A DNA stretch of 64,000 nucleotides from 67-14 sp020438345 (GCA_937872475.1 CALMSY010000012.1:1-64000); one strand, 5' to 3'; shown: positions 16,335 through 25,051, numbered from the stretch's first letter. The notes: a model not told the origin generated them from the letters alone. A program made the numbers and translations.

Positions 16335-18032
16335 TCAGGTCTCGGTGTAGAGCGGGCCGTCGCCACCTTCCGGCAGCGTCAGGCGGCCACCCTTGGCCGT
16401 GATAGCGCCGCACTGGACGCAATTCGAAGCGGTCACGTGGACATCCACTATCGGGGCATCCGACTCAAGCTGGTCTTCCGGGATCTCGTAGACCTGCGCC
16501 GGACACATCGACACCCAGGTCTGGGCGATTTCCCGCGGGACTTCGGTCTGGATCCGGATGTGATTGGGAGCATCATCACGCGTCGCATTTCCCGAAAGGA
16601 AGACGGACGACAGCTTGTCGAAGGTGTATTCGCCATCCGGCTCCGGGTACTTCTCCGAAGCCTTGCCGATCTCCATCTTGTAAGTCGCATCATCGTGGTT
16701 CTTCCAGTGGCCACCGGGGAAGTGACCCTGGGTCGCAGTCATCGCGGAAGCCATTGCGCCGCCGACGAAGAAGCCCTTGGTGAAGGGCTGGCTCATGTTG
16801 CGGGACTTGTAGATGTCCTTCTCGATCAGCGAGTTGTGGACCTTCTCGTCGTAGGCGGAGAAATCAACCGAATCCTTCTCAAGAGCGTCGACGATCGCCT
16901 CCGCGGCGTACATGCCGGCATGCATCGCGTAGTGGACGCCCTTCAGTTCGGGAACGTTGACCATGCCGACGTTGTCACCGGCCATCACCATTCCGGGAAC
17001 GGCGAGACGCTTCGGCATCGACCAGTAACCACCCATCGGGATGGTCTTGGCACCCCAGCCAACCCGCTTGCCACCCTTGAGAATCTTCTTCACGAAGGGG
17101 TGGGTCTTGAACTGCTGGAGCAGATCGTGGACCGAGAGAGTCGCGTCGGTGTAATCGAGACCGGCGACGAAGCCGATGCAAACCTTGTTGTCCTCCATCG
17201 GGTAAATGAAGGATCCGCCGAACTCCTTGTACTTGGCGGCCTTGCGAAGCGGCCAGCCCATGGTGTGAATTACCTGGTCGAGTGGTTCTTCCACTTCCCA
17301 GATTTCCTTGACACCAAGCTCGAACCTCTGCGGATCGAGCCCGTTGATGTCGAAATGGTCGAGAGCGGCGTAGGTGAGGTGACCGACCACGCCTTCGGCG
17401 AGGACGGTGCCCTTGGCGACCAGATCCATGCCGGGCTCGAAGTTGCCGAGTTCCTGGCCGTCACGACCGCGACCGCGGTCACCGGAACGGATGCCACGCA
17501 CGATCTGATCCTCAACCAGCAGCTTGTCGGCCGTGGTCTCGGTGAGGATGTACGCACCCATTTCCTCGGCCTTTTCGGCGAGGAACCGGGAAAGCTTTGA
17601 GACGGAAGTGACGTAGTTGCCGTGGTTCTTGAAATTCGGCGGCATCGGCTTGAGCGGAAGGGCAACCTTCTCGGTCAGCAGGTATACGGCGTCCTTCTCG
17701 ACCTCACGGTAGACCGGCCACTCTTCTCGCGGCAGGTCGGGGAAAAGCTCCTCGAGGGCGGAGGGACGCATGTTGGCGCCGGACATACCGTGGGCACCAC
17801 AGACCTTGCCTTTTTCAACGACGGCGACCGGAACCTCGCCGAGCTTCTCCATCAGCTCGGGCTTGTTCTCCAGCAACTGAAGGGTCTTGACGGCGGCGGC
17901 CAGACCGGCGGGTCCACCACCGACGATCGCGACGCCGACTTCAATGCGCTCATCTTCGGGATCGGTGGGCGCAGTAATGACGCTTTCAGAATCAAAGGGG
18001 GGCGGATATTCGGAGGGCGCTACGGGCGGCAT
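16335..18032 (-). CDS. Electron transfer flavoprotein dehydrogenase (ETF:quinone oxidoreductase), variant Fe-S motif
   Basis: Membrane-associated flavoprotein that passes electrons from reduced ETF to quinone, linking acyl-CoA oxidation to respiration. The 565-residue protein has the FAD motif VGGGPAGLAAAV near residue 37, VCGAHGMSGANMRP, the quinone-site GWPLRKAAKYKEFGG and AGDNVGMVNVPELKG. The C-terminal ferredoxin-like domain should supply four cluster cysteines. Cys510 (SMCPAQVYE), Cys538 and Cys541 (NCVQCGAIT) are present, but the fourth position is Ile544. An AAAGGA site precedes the ATG. It lies downstream of etfBA, separated by two hairpins. Confidence 0.92.
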   Translation of the reverse strand: MPPVAPSEYPPPFDSESVITAPTDPEDERIEVGVAIVGGGPAGLAAAVKTLQLLENKPELMEKLGEVPVAVVEKGKVCGAHGMSGANMRPSALEELFPDLPREEWPVYREVEKDAVYLLTEKVALPLKPMPPNFKNHGNYVTSVSKLSRFLAEKAEEMGAYILTETTADKLLVEDQIVRGIRSGDRGRGRDGQELGNFEPGMDLVAKGTVLAEGVVGHLTYAALDHFDINGLDPQRFELGVKEIWEVEEPLDQVIHTMGWPLRKAAKYKEFGGSFIYPMEDNKVCIGFVAGLDYTDATLSVHDLLQQFKTHPFVKKILKGGKRVGWGAKTIPMGGYWSMPKRLAVPGMVMAGDNVGMVNVPELKGVHYAMHAGMYAAEAIVDALEKDSVDFSAYDEKVHNSLIEKDIYKSRNMSQPFTKGFFVGGAMASAMTATQGHFPGGHWKNHDDATYKMEIGKASEKYPEPDGEYTFDKLSSVFLSGNATRDDAPNHIRIQTEVPREIAQTWVSMCPAQVYEIPEDQLESDAPIVDVHVTASNCVQCGAITAKGGRLTLPEGGDGPLYTET

Positions 18033-18090
18033 GCTCTTGGTCCTTTCGGGACGGCTCGGGTGATGAGACGGGAATTTGCTTCCTGAATGA

Positions 18091-18129
18091 TGCGAAGTTC
18101 TTTACTGCGAAGTTCTTTACTGCGAAGTC
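18091..18129. repeat. Direct repeat, two and a half copies, before the ETF dehydrogenase gene
   Basis: TGCGAAGTTCTTTAC occurs twice in perfect tandem (18091-18105, 18106-18120), followed by TGCGAAGTC (18121-18129). It lies 59-97 bases upstream of the minus-strand start at 18032, so it could be a repeated activator or repressor site or a simple tandem duplication. Confidence 0.7.
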
Positions 18130-18143
18130 ATGGTGATGCATCC

Positions 18144-18171
18144 GGGCGAATTCCCTTCAAGGGATTCGCCC
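18144..18171 (-). terminator. Hairpin in the etfA to ETF dehydrogenase gap, distal
   Basis: Eight-base arms GGGCGAAT/ATTCGCCC with a further inner CCCTT/AAGGG pairing. No T tract follows. It is second of two adjacent stems after etfA. Confidence 0.5.
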
Positions 18172-18172
18172 G

Positions 18173-18206
18173 CTGGCCCGGGAGAGCTTCCGCTTTCCCG
18201 GGCCAG
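18173..18206 (-). terminator. Hairpin directly after etfA
   Basis: Eleven-base perfect arms CTGGCCCGGGA/TCCCGGGCCAG (18173-18183 and 18196-18206) with a 12-base loop, 20 bases beyond the etfA stop. Very stable but without a T tract. It could attenuate rather than fully stop read-through into the ETF dehydrogenase gene, or protect the upstream mRNA end. Confidence 0.6.
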
Positions 18207-18226
18207 TGAGCTACTGCCAGGGGCGA

Positions 18227-19201
18227 CTAGCCCTTCTTCGCCTTGATGGCTTCGGTGAGTTTGGGCATGATCTTGTTCAGATCACCGACGATGCCGAGGT
18301 CGGAGAACTCGAAGATCGGGGCGTTCGCATCCTTGTTGATCGCCACGATGTTTTCAGAGTTCTGCATGCCGACCTTGTGCTGGATGGCGCCGGAGACACC
18401 AACCGCCAGGTACAGCTTCGGTGCGACCGTCTTGCCGGTCTGTCCGATCTGGGCGGCGTAGGGATACCAACCGGCGTCCACAACCGCGCGGGTCGCGGCA
18501 ACAGCGCCATTGTCGAAAGCACCGGCCAGCTCTTCAGCTGCCCCGAAGCCTTCGGCCGAGCCGAGGCCACGACCGCCACCGATCAGAATGTCGGCTGCTT
18601 CAATGTCCACGTCGGCGCCTCGCTGCTCGCCGCGGGTGATCATTTCGGCCTTGGTCGAGAAATCGGAGAGCTCGATGTCGACGTCGACGACTTCGGCAGA
18701 ACCGCCGGTTTCGTTGATGTCGAAGGCATTGAGTCGACCGATGATGATTCCGGGCTCGGAGACATAGCCGACGTCGGCGATCTTCGAGTCCTGCAGGATC
18801 GGACGCTCGGAGATGAGCTTGCCGCCATCAACCTTGACCTTGGTGACTTCCATGGTCACACCGGCGCCGAGACGCGCGGTCAGGCCGGCGCCGATCTCGA
18901 ATCCGAGCAGGCCACCGCCGAACAGCGCGTAGGTGAAGCCGTTGTCCTGGATGACCTTGGCCATCACATCGACGATCGGCTGGGCGAGGCCTTCCTGGAC
19001 GTTCTTCGCCCGATAGACCTTGGTCACGCCGTACTTGCCGAGACCGGCAGCAGCGTCATCAGCGATATCACCGACGATGATGGCTGCGGCTTCGGAACCG
19101 AGTTCGCCTGCGAGCTTGGCGGCCTCGGAGAGGGCGCCGAGCGAGTTCTTGTTGAAGTTGCCCTCGTCGTCATGAAGGGCGTATACGAGAATGCCGGCCA
19201 T
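18227..19201 (-). CDS. etfA: Electron transfer flavoprotein alpha subunit
   Basis: FAD-binding subunit of the heterodimeric ETF. The 324-residue protein has the N-terminal domain starting MAGILVYALHDDEGNF and the C-terminal FAD domain with GGGRGLGSAEGFGAAEELA, VDAGWYPYAAQIGQTGKTV and APKLYLAVGVSGAIQHKVG, then IVAINKDANAPIFEFSD. It begins immediately after the etfB stop (TAAATG). It accepts electrons from acyl-CoA dehydrogenases such as the one at 44507 and donates them to the ETF dehydrogenase downstream. Confidence 0.96.
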   Translation of the reverse strand: MAGILVYALHDDEGNFNKNSLGALSEAAKLAGELGSEAAAIIVGDIADDAAAGLGKYGVTKVYRAKNVQEGLAQPIVDVMAKVIQDNGFTYALFGGGLLGFEIGAGLTARLGAGVTMEVTKVKVDGGKLISERPILQDSKIADVGYVSEPGIIIGRLNAFDINETGGSAEVVDVDIELSDFSTKAEMITRGEQRGADVDIEAADILIGGGRGLGSAEGFGAAEELAGAFDNGAVAATRAVVDAGWYPYAAQIGQTGKTVAPKLYLAVGVSGAIQHKVGMQNSENIVAINKDANAPIFEFSDLGIVGDLNKIMPKLTEAIKAKKG

Positions 19202-19993
19202 TTAGATCAGCTTCCTTTCCTCGAGCCACGCGACAATCTTTTCGACGGTCTCCGCGGTGTCTTCGTCTTCGATGATCTCGCCGGCTTCCTTCTGGGGAGG
19301 CTCGTTGAGCGAGAGCACGGTGGTCTGCGAACCTGCTTCGCCGACCTGGCTGGCGTCGATGCCGACATCACCGGCGGACTTGGTGTCCAGCGGCTTCTTC
19401 TTGGCACCCATGATGGCCTTGAGACTCGGGTAGCGCGGTTCGTTGATCGCGTCACCAACCGAGATCACGGCGGGCAGGGTCAGGGCCACGGTGTCATAGC
19501 CGTACTCGGCCTGACGCTCACAGCGGATCTTGTCGCCGTCGACCTTCATGTCGATGACCTGGGTCAGCGACGGCATTCTCAGGTGATCGGCCACAACGGC
19601 ACCGATCGTGTAGCACTCGCCATCATCGGACTGCTGGCCCAGCAGGACCAGGTCCGGACTCTCGGCCTCGAGTACCTTCGCCAGGGCGAGACCAGTGGCG
19701 CAGACGTCGGAGCCGGCGAGGGCCTCATCGGCCAGGTGGACCGAACGGTCGGCGCCGAGCGCGACGGCCTTCTGGAGGGCGCGCTGGGCAGTATTGGTGC
19801 CCATGGTCACAGCGACGATTTCGTCGATCTGGAGTTCGCCGCCTTCCTTGAGCTGCATGGCAGCCTCAATGGCGTGGGTGTCAAAGGGGTTGAGGGTATT
19901 CTCGCCGCTGCGATCGAGCCGCATGGTGCCGGGATCAATGCGCTTTTGTACCGCGGCGTCTGGCACATCTTTGACCAGGACGCAGATCTTCAA
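19202..19993 (-). CDS. etfB: Electron transfer flavoprotein beta subunit
   Basis: AMP-binding partner of etfA. I place the start at TTG (19991-19993), giving MKICVLVKDVPDAAVQKRI and 263 residues, because a textbook AAGGAGG site lies 6 bases before it; longer frames add non-homologous residues. Family motifs include MNPFDTHAIEAAM-like NPFDTHAIEAAMQLKEGG, LLGQQSDDGECYTIGAVVAD and INEPRYPSLKAIMGAKKKP. Its upstream region holds a perfect palindrome overlapping the likely promoter. Confidence 0.96.
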   Translation of the reverse strand: MKICVLVKDVPDAAVQKRIDPGTMRLDRSGENTLNPFDTHAIEAAMQLKEGGELQIDEIVAVTMGTNTAQRALQKAVALGADRSVHLADEALAGSDVCATGLALAKVLEAESPDLVLLGQQSDDGECYTIGAVVADHLRMPSLTQVIDMKVDGDKIRCERQAEYGYDTVALTLPAVISVGDAINEPRYPSLKAIMGAKKKPLDTKSAGDVGIDASQVGEAGSQTTVLSLNEPPQKEAGEIIEDEDTAETVEKIVAWLEERKLI

Positions 19994-20074
19994 CTGAAGC
20001 CTCCTTAGGGGGTCTTGCGAGAGGGCCCTCCTGAATTTGAGGTGGAGAGCCAGAGATGCAGTTTGCGACAAGCG

Positions 20075-20114
20075 ATCTTACCGGGATTCGCGTCGTATTG
20101 ACTGACGAGTCAAT
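20075..20114 (-). promoter_or_regulatory. etfBA promoter with overlapping TetR-type palindrome
   Basis: On the minus strand a -10-like TAAGAT (20075-20080) is preceded 16 bases upstream by an 18-base element, ATTGACT-GACG-AGTCAAT (20097-20114), whose 7-base arms are perfectly inverted. The palindrome covers the -35 region, the classic place for a repressor. Size and symmetry fit TetR-family regulators of acyl-CoA metabolism. No regulator gene is adjacent, so the assignment is inference. Confidence 0.55.
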
Positions 20115-20148
20115 CGGGGCGATGCTTCCGCTTCCCGCGCAACCCTGG

Positions 20149-20808
20149 TTATAGCCAGCCGGCGATGCCGAGACCGAGACCAAGAACCAGGTTTATGGCA
20201 GCCATGGAACCGACCACACGCAGTTGTCTGCGCGTATTCGAACCCATGTCGTAAACCCAGGCTGCGACCGCGAAAAAGGTGGCATATCCGAAAATCACGA
20301 TCAGCGGGATGAAGGGCACGTTCCACCACCAGTACTCCCAGTGAAAGTAGCCGGTGCTGTGCAGGAAGATCTCGATTCCAACGCAGATCAGGGAAAAGAC
20401 CAGCACCAGGAATACCCGGTTCGGAAGGCCGAGGATCTTTGCCCCGGGATCCTGCGGAAGGTTCTTGACGAAGGCCACCCCGGAAACCGCGAAGAGCAGC
20501 AGGATCTCGATCGTGAAGCCGATGAAGATCAGGTAACTGGTGTCGCCGGTCACCGTCCAGAGAGGCGCCCGGTCACTCAAATGAAAAATTGCCGAGTTGA
20601 CCATCTCGTTGAAAAGGTCCACCATCGAAAAAGCCAGACCGGCGAGAACGATGTCCCAGCGACGACGCTCTATCTCGACCGAGTAGACGTAGACGACGAG
20701 TCCGAGCAGAGTCACCGTCGACCATTGGAAGGTCGAGCCGTTCCTCAGTATTGACTGCGCTTCCCGAACGAAGTCGGGAACCATCATCACCGGCAGCGAT
20801 TCGATCAT
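20149..20808 (-). CDS. Six-helix membrane protein, unknown function
   Basis: A 219-residue integral membrane protein with about six helices. Aromatic-rich FHWEYWWWNVPFIPL lies between helices near residue 155, and conserved-looking acidic residues fall in helices (VDLFNEMVNSAIFH, FTIEILLLF, CVGIEIFLH). I see no family motif. There is some resemblance in layout to carotenoid-type membrane enzymes, but I would not assign one. The start overlaps the stop of the upstream secreted protein by ATGA, so the two form an operon. Confidence 0.75.
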   Translation of the reverse strand: MIESLPVMMVPDFVREAQSILRNGSTFQWSTVTLLGLVVYVYSVEIERRRWDIVLAGLAFSMVDLFNEMVNSAIFHLSDRAPLWTVTGDTSYLIFIGFTIEILLLFAVSGVAFVKNLPQDPGAKILGLPNRVFLVLVFSLICVGIEIFLHSTGYFHWEYWWWNVPFIPLIVIFGYATFFAVAAWVYDMGSNTRRQLRVVGSMAAINLVLGLGLGIAGWL

Positions 20809-22667
20809 CCGACTACTCTGTTGCGCCCATTCCTGCGCTCGAAAGTGAAGCGCCGGGTGTCAAGGCGTCCGCCAAGCCCCATCGACCCGACCGTGACCCG
20901 GTACCGGCCGTCGGTGAGTCGGGAAGCTTTCCATTTGAAGGACCGCTGCCGGGTCATGCGGGCCACAACCTTGCCCTTCCCGGTCCCCCTGCCGCCGATC
21001 CGCCGGACCGTAATGTCAGCCGGACTTTCGGTGAGCGTGCTGAAACTGAAGCTCAGACCGTCGTTCCGGTCCTCGAGGGTAATCGGCCCGAACCCCGGGT
21101 CCGGAACCTTTCCGGCCGGCTGACGGCCGGCGCTGGTGAACACCATTGCCGGTTCAGTCATCCTGAGCGTCGACGAGGTCGCCTCGATCTGACTGGTGTT
21201 GAACTGTTTGCCGCCGAGCACCTCATCGATGAAATGGCGGGCATCATCGCTACCGGCTGCCACCTGGCGTGCCTGCGAGGTCAACCCGATCGTTGATGTA
21301 ACCAATCTCGGCTGATCGTCGAGACCACGAGCCCTCGGGTCGATCCGCACTGTGTCGTCGAGGAAGAGGTCCAGGTTGAGGGTCTTTCCGTCGGCCAGGG
21401 TCACCCGAAGCAACGACCGGTTGCAGTAAACGTTGAAGTCGGGAATTTCTGCCGAATAGCTGCCGCCGTCGAGCAGGTAACGGTAGCCCTCTTCCTTGCC
21501 CGCCCCGAGACCGCTACTGTCACCGGCAGGGTTCGGGATCGACCGGCCCGTGACCTTCGCCTTCGGTGTTGCGATGAATTTCCAGCCGGCCGTCCCCGGA
21601 TCAAGCGCGTAAAGTTCCTTCTGCCAGAAGCCCGGCATTCCTTTCGAGTTTCGTCCTTCGACCCGAAGCGTCCGTTCGAGGGTTCCGCGACCGATAGTGG
21701 TGATGCTGATCCGGTTGGTGATCTCTCCCGGGATCTTCGGCTGCTGGACCCAGTGGGCACCGGGCAGCTGGATTTTCGGCTTTGCCAATCCGCGCTGGTC
21801 CTCGTATGAGTAATCGAAGAATGCGTCGTCGAGACCGGCGATGTCGAAGTCCCAGAGCCTCGTAAACATGTCGCCGTGGCTGCCGATCACGAACAGAACC
21901 GAACCGGAAGCGGCGATGTTGCTGATCTTGAAAGTTCCTCTGCGGGGACCGCAAACCTCGTAGCTGCGGTCCTGTGACAGCCACGGGTCATTCATCGTGA
22001 TCCGGCGTCGATCACCGCGCAAGCTGAGTACATGTGAGACTTTGCCCTCGCCGACCGTGTGGTGGTTACCGGCCGGGTCTACCCAATACTCCGATTCACG
22101 TGGCGAGATCACGGTCCAGGCCCAGGCCACGGTGTCTTTCGGAATCGTGTAGCCGTCCCCCAGCCAGATCGGAAAGCCCCAGCGGGATGTCCAGTTGAAC
22201 CGGGCCGGGACCGAAAGCGCCTGGTCCATGCCGAAGATCTGCTTCTGCGAGTTGATTGCGGTCAGCTCGTCGTCATCGGCATCGATCGACTGGATGTCAC
22301 CGTCCAGGCAGTCGGGTGCCGGAACCAGTTGCCATCCTCCTTGCCTGCCGGTTCGCTCGAAGTTGGGTTTGACGAAAAGCCGTCCCTTCCTGACTGCGAA
22401 GTAGTAATTGCGATTCTGGCCCATTGTGGGTGAATGCAGATCGACCCGGGCAGGCAGGCCGTTCACGGTCGGGTTGGGTCCGTATGCCCCGGGGCCCACG
22501 TCGGTCGGCAGACCGGTCCGGTCCGGGACCGGAGCCGTTTCGAATTCACCGATCGTGCCCCCGGGCAGGACCTGACATTCACTTGCTGCGTCGGCCACTG
22601 CAGGTGAAGCAGAAATCCCCAGGCCGATCATGACCACCGCTGCAAGAACCAGACTGCGCAAACTCAC
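20805..22667 (-). CDS. Large secreted protein, unknown function
   Basis: A 620-residue protein starting at GTG, with a GGGAGGG site 10 bases upstream and a clear signal peptide (LVLAAVVMIGLGISASPAVADA, abbreviated here by its ends; cut near residue 27). The body contains many Trp/Tyr/Asp-rich segments (GFPIWLGDGYTIP, VAWAWTVISPRESEYW, DMFTRLWDFDIAG) that suggest beta structure. The last 110 residues look like an Ig-like beta-sandwich (FSFSTLTESPADITVRR, RYRVTVGSMG). No enzyme motif seen. It is cotranscribed with the membrane protein that follows. Confidence 0.75.
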   Translation of the reverse strand: MSLRSLVLAAVVMIGLGISASPAVADAASECQVLPGGTIGEFETAPVPDRTGLPTDVGPGAYGPNPTVNGLPARVDLHSPTMGQNRNYYFAVRKGRLFVKPNFERTGRQGGWQLVPAPDCLDGDIQSIDADDDELTAINSQKQIFGMDQALSVPARFNWTSRWGFPIWLGDGYTIPKDTVAWAWTVISPRESEYWVDPAGNHHTVGEGKVSHVLSLRGDRRRITMNDPWLSQDRSYEVCGPRRGTFKISNIAASGSVLFVIGSHGDMFTRLWDFDIAGLDDAFFDYSYEDQRGLAKPKIQLPGAHWVQQPKIPGEITNRISITTIGRGTLERTLRVEGRNSKGMPGFWQKELYALDPGTAGWKFIATPKAKVTGRSIPNPAGDSSGLGAGKEEGYRYLLDGGSYSAEIPDFNVYCNRSLLRVTLADGKTLNLDLFLDDTVRIDPRARGLDDQPRLVTSTIGLTSQARQVAAGSDDARHFIDEVLGGKQFNTSQIEATSSTLRMTEPAMVFTSAGRQPAGKVPDPGFGPITLEDRNDGLSFSFSTLTESPADITVRRIGGRGTGKGKVVARMTRQRSFKWKASRLTDGRYRVTVGSMGLGGRLDTRRFTFERRNGRNRVVG

Positions 22668-22766
22668 TATTTCAACGCCCTCCCTTGGGAACTACAACTG
22701 AATCGAACTGGTCCAACCTGCAATTCTCGCCGGATGCTAATGGCTGCGAACTCTCCGTGCAAGCGG

Positions 22767-23747
22767 TCAGGGCACGGCGACCATTCCCGCAAGCAGAGCG
22801 ATCAGTCTTGACTCGTCCCCGGGCCCGCCCTCGGTGCCCGGAATCTTCGCTTTCGGGCGAGGACGGCGGTCCTCATAGAAGCACCCGCCCGGGGCCTCTT
22901 CGGGTGAGGCACCAGCCAGCCAGACCGCAGTGTCCGCACCCTCATTTGCGTCGCGCAGAATCGCACCGGCAAGCCGGTGGAACCCAGGCATCGCGGCGGT
23001 CATCCCCGGGGTCACGGCCCATCCCGGGTGCATCGAGCAGAAAGTGACTCCCTCCTCCGGCTCCTGACGCTGCCACTGGTCGGCCAGCATCACTTCGGCC
23101 CGCTTGGTGTGTGCGTAGAACGAAGTCGGCCGGTATTCCTTCGCGGTGAGCTGGGGGTCAGCCAGGTTGAAACCGCTGGAATACATGCCGCCGGAACTCA
23201 TCAGGATCACCCGGGGATCACGACCCTCGCGAAGCCGGGGCAGCAGCAGTTCGGTCAGCAGGAATGGCCCGAGGACATTGGTTGCAAAGGTCAGCTCGAA
23301 ACCTTCGCTTGTCGCGAACCGCGCCGGGGGCATGACCCCGGCGTTATTGACAAGAACATCAAGTTTCGCCCCCGAGTCAAGAAATCCAGCGGCGAAACGT
23401 CTGATCTCCCCGACCAGTGAAAGGTCGCAAAGGTGAAGCACCGCATCGCGGCCGGTTCCTCGATCTCCTCCCGCGGCGTTCACCTGCGACAGGGCATGCT
23501 CACCCTTCGCCTCGCTCCGGCAGACCATATGGACCCTTGCCCCGCAACGGGCGAGATCGATCGCCGCTGCCAGGCCGAGCCCGGAACTCGCCCCGGTGAC
23601 CATCACACTGCGACCGGCCAGATCTGGCAACTTCCAGCCGAACATACGGCGGCGTAACGAATACCCGATCCGGCTGAAACCCGGAACCACAGCCAGATCC
23701 AAAAGGCGGTCAACGAACCCGGCGATGCCCGGGAATCGCCTGATCAT
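22767..23747 (-). CDS. Short-chain dehydrogenase/reductase
   Basis: A 326-residue SDR of the DHRS12/retinol-dehydrogenase-like group: an N-terminal extension of about 45 residues, then the NAD(P) motif TGASSGLG, NNAG, the catalytic serine region LMSSGG and the YxxxK motif YAHTK. The sequence MHPGWAVTPGM after it is typical of the group. Substrate unknown; lipids or isoprenoids are common for relatives. It is the last gene of the ldcA-importer-M20 operon, overlapping the peptidase gene by ATGA, so its product may act on the same pathway or simply travel with it. Confidence 0.88.
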   Translation of the reverse strand: MIRRFPGIAGFVDRLLDLAVVPGFSRIGYSLRRRMFGWKLPDLAGRSVMVTGASSGLGLAAAIDLARCGARVHMVCRSEAKGEHALSQVNAAGGDRGTGRDAVLHLCDLSLVGEIRRFAAGFLDSGAKLDVLVNNAGVMPPARFATSEGFELTFATNVLGPFLLTELLLPRLREGRDPRVILMSSGGMYSSGFNLADPQLTAKEYRPTSFYAHTKRAEVMLADQWQRQEPEEGVTFCSMHPGWAVTPGMTAAMPGFHRLAGAILRDANEGADTAVWLAGASPEEAPGGCFYEDRRPRPKAKIPGTEGGPGDESRLIALLAGMVAVP

Positions 23748-25051
23748 CCGTCCACCATGAGGCGCCGGATCAGAAACAGGTGAAACTCGGCCATGTCTTC
23801 AAGATCACTGACCCTGATCTTCTCGTCGGCACCATGCATCGATTCGAGGTATTCCCCTGCCGCAGTTTCGAAAACCGGTGCGAAGCCGTAGGCGATCGTG
23901 CCACCTGCCTGCCTTACCCAGTGGGAATCGGTGAATCCGGCGGTGATCATCGGCATCAGCACCGCGCCAGGCAACCGTCTGGCCAGGTACTCCTCACAGG
24001 CCCGGAAAAGGTCCGTGTCCACCGATGATTCGTAGCCACCTTCGAGCGGTTCGAGCAGTTCCATCTCCCAGTCGATGCCATCACCGATCGCGGCTTCAAG
24101 GTGCTGCCGGATATCGGATTCACCCTGACCGGGCAGGGTCCGGCAGTCGCAGATCACTTCAACCACCGGAGGAACCACGTTGGCAGGCTCATGGGTGGCC
24201 AGCCCGGTCGGGGTGATGCTCATGCGAGTCATCGCCGGGATCATCCTTTCCAGTACCGGATGCTGGCTGGACGCCCACTCGAGCATCCCCTCATCACTTC
24301 CACCTGCGCCGATCGAGTGGAGTGTCTGCCGGACCGAGTCGGAGACGATCGCAGGGGCTTCGTATGCGAAAAGCCGGTCGATCGCCTTCGCCGCCGACCG
24401 GACCGCGTTGCTCTCCCGGTCGGGTACCGAGGCGTGGGCAGCGACCCCGTGAACCCGGAGCCGGATCGATGTGACCTTCTTCTCCCCGACCGAGATCGGG
24501 ACCACCGACATTCCGTCGGCAAGCCTGAGCAGGAACCCGCCGCCTTCGTTGATTGCCATGTCACAAAGCAGGTCGGGTCGTTCCCGAACCAGCCAGGACA
24601 TCCCCACGTCGGAGACGTTCCTCTCTTCATCGGCTTCAGCGACGAGAACCACATCACCGCGGGGCCTGGTTCCTCCAGCTGCGAACTCGGCGAAAGCCGC
24701 CACTCTCGCCGCGAGTTCGTTCTTCATGTCGACCGCTCCCCGGCCGATCAGCCAGCCATCAGCAATCACCCCGCCGAACGGGTCAACCGTCCAGTTCTCG
24801 AGCGGCGCCGGAACCACATCTGTGTGCGCCATCAACATCAGGGAGGGTCCCTGGCCGCTTCCTTCGATCCGGCTGATCAGGTTCAGCCGTGTTGGATCGG
24901 GGCCGATCAGTTCGCTGGCGATTCCCCGTTCGGCCAGCCAGTCACGAATCAGCTCCGCCGCCGCCGTTTCCCGACCGGGCGGGTTGGATGTGTCAACCCG
25001 GATCAGCTCACGGGCCAGCCCGAGCGCGCTCGCCCGAAGTGAACTATCCAT
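23744..25051 (-). CDS. M20 family zinc metallopeptidase/deacylase
   Basis: A 435-residue ArgE/DapE/carboxypeptidase-type metalloenzyme. I start at MDSSLRASALGLARELI (ATG 25049-25051), 8 bases inside the transporter gene, since the longer frame reads through that gene. Metal ligands and the base are visible: MAHTDVVP, GRGAVDMKNELA and EADEERN; the dimerisation domain follows (VHGVAAHASVPDRESNAV). Members cleave dipeptides, acyl amino acids or succinyl-DAP. The operon context next to a peptide importer and LD-carboxypeptidase suggests an imported peptide substrate. Confidence 0.9.
   Translation of the reverse strand: MDSSLRASALGLARELIRVDTSNPPGRETAAAELIRDWLAERGIASELIGPDPTRLNLISRIEGSGQGPSLMLMAHTDVVPAPLENWTVDPFGGVIADGWLIGRGAVDMKNELAARVAAFAEFAAGGTRPRGDVVLVAEADEERNVSDVGMSWLVRERPDLLCDMAINEGGGFLLRLADGMSVVPISVGEKKVTSIRLRVHGVAAHASVPDRESNAVRSAAKAIDRLFAYEAPAIVSDSVRQTLHSIGAGGSDEGMLEWASSQHPVLERMIPAMTRMSITPTGLATHEPANVVPPVVEVICDCRTLPGQGESDIRQHLEAAIGDGIDWEMELLEPLEGGYESSVDTDLFRACEEYLARRLPGAVLMPMITAGFTDSHWVRQAGGTIAYGFAPVFETAAGEYLESMHGADEKIRVSDLEDMAEFHLFLIRRLMVDG

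Noticed and set aside
16171..16366. Full 100-codon minus-strand frame from 16366
   Set aside because: It runs through the strong terminator hairpin and into the 3' end of the ETF dehydrogenase gene; only the last 35 codons look coding-like.
18206..20008. 600-codon plus-strand frame opposite etfA and etfB
   Set aside because: Mirror of the ETF genes; composition (Asp/Gly/Leu/Val-rich, low complexity) is typical of antisense frames, with no ribosome site.
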